Shown piece after piece: positions 62,613-64,000 of a stretch of DNA of 64,000 bases. This DNA comes from Agrypnia vestita. Lineage: Eukaryota > Arthropoda > Insecta > Trichoptera > Phryganeidae. Each line of letters begins with the position of its first letter. Position 1 is the stretch's first letter. The stretch is from NCBI GenBank assembly GCA_016648135.1, contig JADDOH010024995.1:62001-126000 (forward strand). Direction: 5' to 3'. A program made the position numbers and the translations under genes. A model generated the notes under the pieces. That model had not been told where the DNA came from, ran no database searches, and saw nothing but the letters and a program-made list of their open reading frames with translations.

Positions 62613-62950
62613 AATCCACAGAACTTTGATTAATAATTCAGAGATCGTAAAATGTTTAAAACCACTATCACTCGTTATAGAACGCCAGCCGGCGATAAGA
62701 TGAGCGACGATCGCGTAAAGTATCATGGCCAGTGAATGTTTCGGCTAAGCGCGTGTATGACATGTATTGATGCGCGCATATTTTACGTAATACCTTTTAA
62801 AAGACTTTAATTTTCTAACAGAAATCCCTACGATACATCGTGCCATTCCATTAAATCATGACTGAGATTAAAAAAATATAATAAATGTCACGAAAAATTG
62901 TTAAAAAACGTAATTTCATACTGGGTCAAAAATGACCAACCGCCGCCGGA
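62613..62950. other. No gene seen
   Basis: Mixed composition. GATCGCGTAAAGTATCATGG near 62709 has no partner in the window. Confidence 0.4.
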
Positions 62951-63200
62951 CGTGTTTTGTTTTGACCCATCGGACTTTATGGGTTATGGGCCTATCGGAC
63001 CACTTTCATCTGTCTTATTTCTTCACCTACAACAACCCTGCTTGACTCGCCTTTGGATTTTCTTCGCTTTTTTCAAGGTGAACTTCTACGCACCAGCGTT
63101 TTGATTGGCATTCTTACGACTTGGCCATCTGACATTTTCGGTGCGCACTTCGAGGTGAGGCACGAGGAACCACACAATCTTTTTGTGTGTTTCTGTGCGG
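62951..63200 (-). pseudogene. Non-LTR element C-terminal remnant
   Basis: The minus-strand counterpart of 52690-52905: AGATGGCCAAGTCGTAAGAA, GTCAAGCAGGGTTGTTGTAG and AAGTGGTCCGATAGGCCC. Frames are broken. The plus-strand open frames over this stretch are shadows. Confidence 0.55.
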
Positions 63201-64000
63201 AACAAGAATTTTGGAATCTTTTCTGGATGAATTGTTCCAGATATAGCTCTCAGGTCACCTAAAGTTCGACGGACCTAATTTATATGAATACATATACACA
63301 TATATGGCCGTATTCTGAAAATAGCAATATTGCTATTTATGTATCTCAATAGTTATTGCATAATATTGCAATACTGCCAATTTTGACATGTTTGAAATTA
63401 ATGAATTCGATCAGAAAGGTCATATCGCACCTTTAATCATAAAGTGAATTAACTCAAAATTTCTATTTTGTGGGAAAACGCAATCAAAGTTTGATGTTTT
63501 TGCTTAAACAAATTTAATCTGTCATAAAAAAAAAGAGCAACGTTTTAGGTGGATTCGGAAAGTAGTGTTAATTAGTACAATCATTGAACTAATATATTTA
63601 TGAATAAAATTATCAATTTCGTAAAAAGAGCTAAAATAAACATTTAAAAAAAATTCGTAGTTATTTCACTTTTTGACGAAAAATGAAACCACAAAACATA
63701 ATCACAGTCGAAGTAATAGCAAATGTTGCAGTTTTATATTAAATTCACCTGAAAAGTACGTGATACATTTAGATTTCCTGCAGTTTTGGACTGATGAAAT
63801 TAACTATTGAAAAAATATTTCTTATTATTTCTATTTTATTAATTTGTATTTACCAAAAAATTGCTTGTTAATATTAAAAAGATGTTATGGTTCTTTATTT
63901 TATCCGTAATTATTATGAAATTGAAAGATTGGAATGCAGAATCTTGATAAAAAACAATTGAATGGTTCAATTAAAAAACGATAATTGTCAATAATTATTT
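63201..64000. other. AT-rich DNA, no gene seen
   Basis: Only short AT-rich inverted stretches were noticed, for example AGCAATATTGCT at about 63322. Confidence 0.5.

Overview
The window looks like intergenic DNA from an arthropod, most likely an insect. It is AT-rich and has long stretches without open reading frames. It carries one convincing single-copy gene with a eukaryotic 3' splice site, and it is packed with the debris of many eukaryotic transposon classes: Penelope-like elements, jockey-type and RTE-type non-LTR retrotransposons, tRNA-derived SINEs, Helitrons, hAT, Tc1/mariner, pogo/Tigger and piggyBac. Nothing bacterial or viral was seen. The exact order of insect cannot be decided from this sequence.

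Layout. 1-13 kb: foldback elements, two RTE-type reverse-transcriptase remnants, an LTR-like promoter block with heat-shock-element-like motifs and a TATA box (about 8.0 kb), and two SINE copies. 13-21 kb: Penelope-like element (PLE) remnants with GIY-YIG endonuclease pieces and hammerhead-ribozyme cores, then a 1.85-kb hAT element flanked by a perfect 8-bp target duplication, with younger repeats nested in it. 21-38 kb: small TIR elements, non-LTR 3' ends, an IS630/Tc1-type short element present three times in the window, and another PLE split by a non-LTR insertion. 38.3-43.0 kb: a DNA transposon with about 310-bp terminal inverted repeats and a decayed, unclassified gene, itself hit by a piggyBac derivative and by a hAT MITE. 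45.1-46.9 kb: a Helitron whose interior is a 1.3-kb minisatellite saturated with heat-shock-element-like TTCnnGAA motifs. 47-47.9 kb: a PLE with the best hammerhead ribozyme of the window. 48.6-49.85 kb: the one intact gene, a 407-residue secreted protein on the minus strand. 50-64 kb: Tigger, a Helitron-like minisatellite with a 43-codon period, hAT elements (one with a recognisable hATC transposase remnant), a nearly complete 3' half of a jockey-type element, and several other non-LTR C-terminal remnants.

How the parts relate. There is no pathway or operon here. What can be read is insertion history: MITEs inside a transposon gene, a SINE inside a hAT element, a non-LTR element inside a PLE, and a MITE inside a MITE. 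The most interesting functional possibilities are the Helitron carrying tandem heat-shock-element-like motifs, the group of Penelope-linked hammerhead ribozymes with short stem III that would have to act as dimers, and the long-TIR transposon whose protein I cannot assign to a known transposase superfamily.
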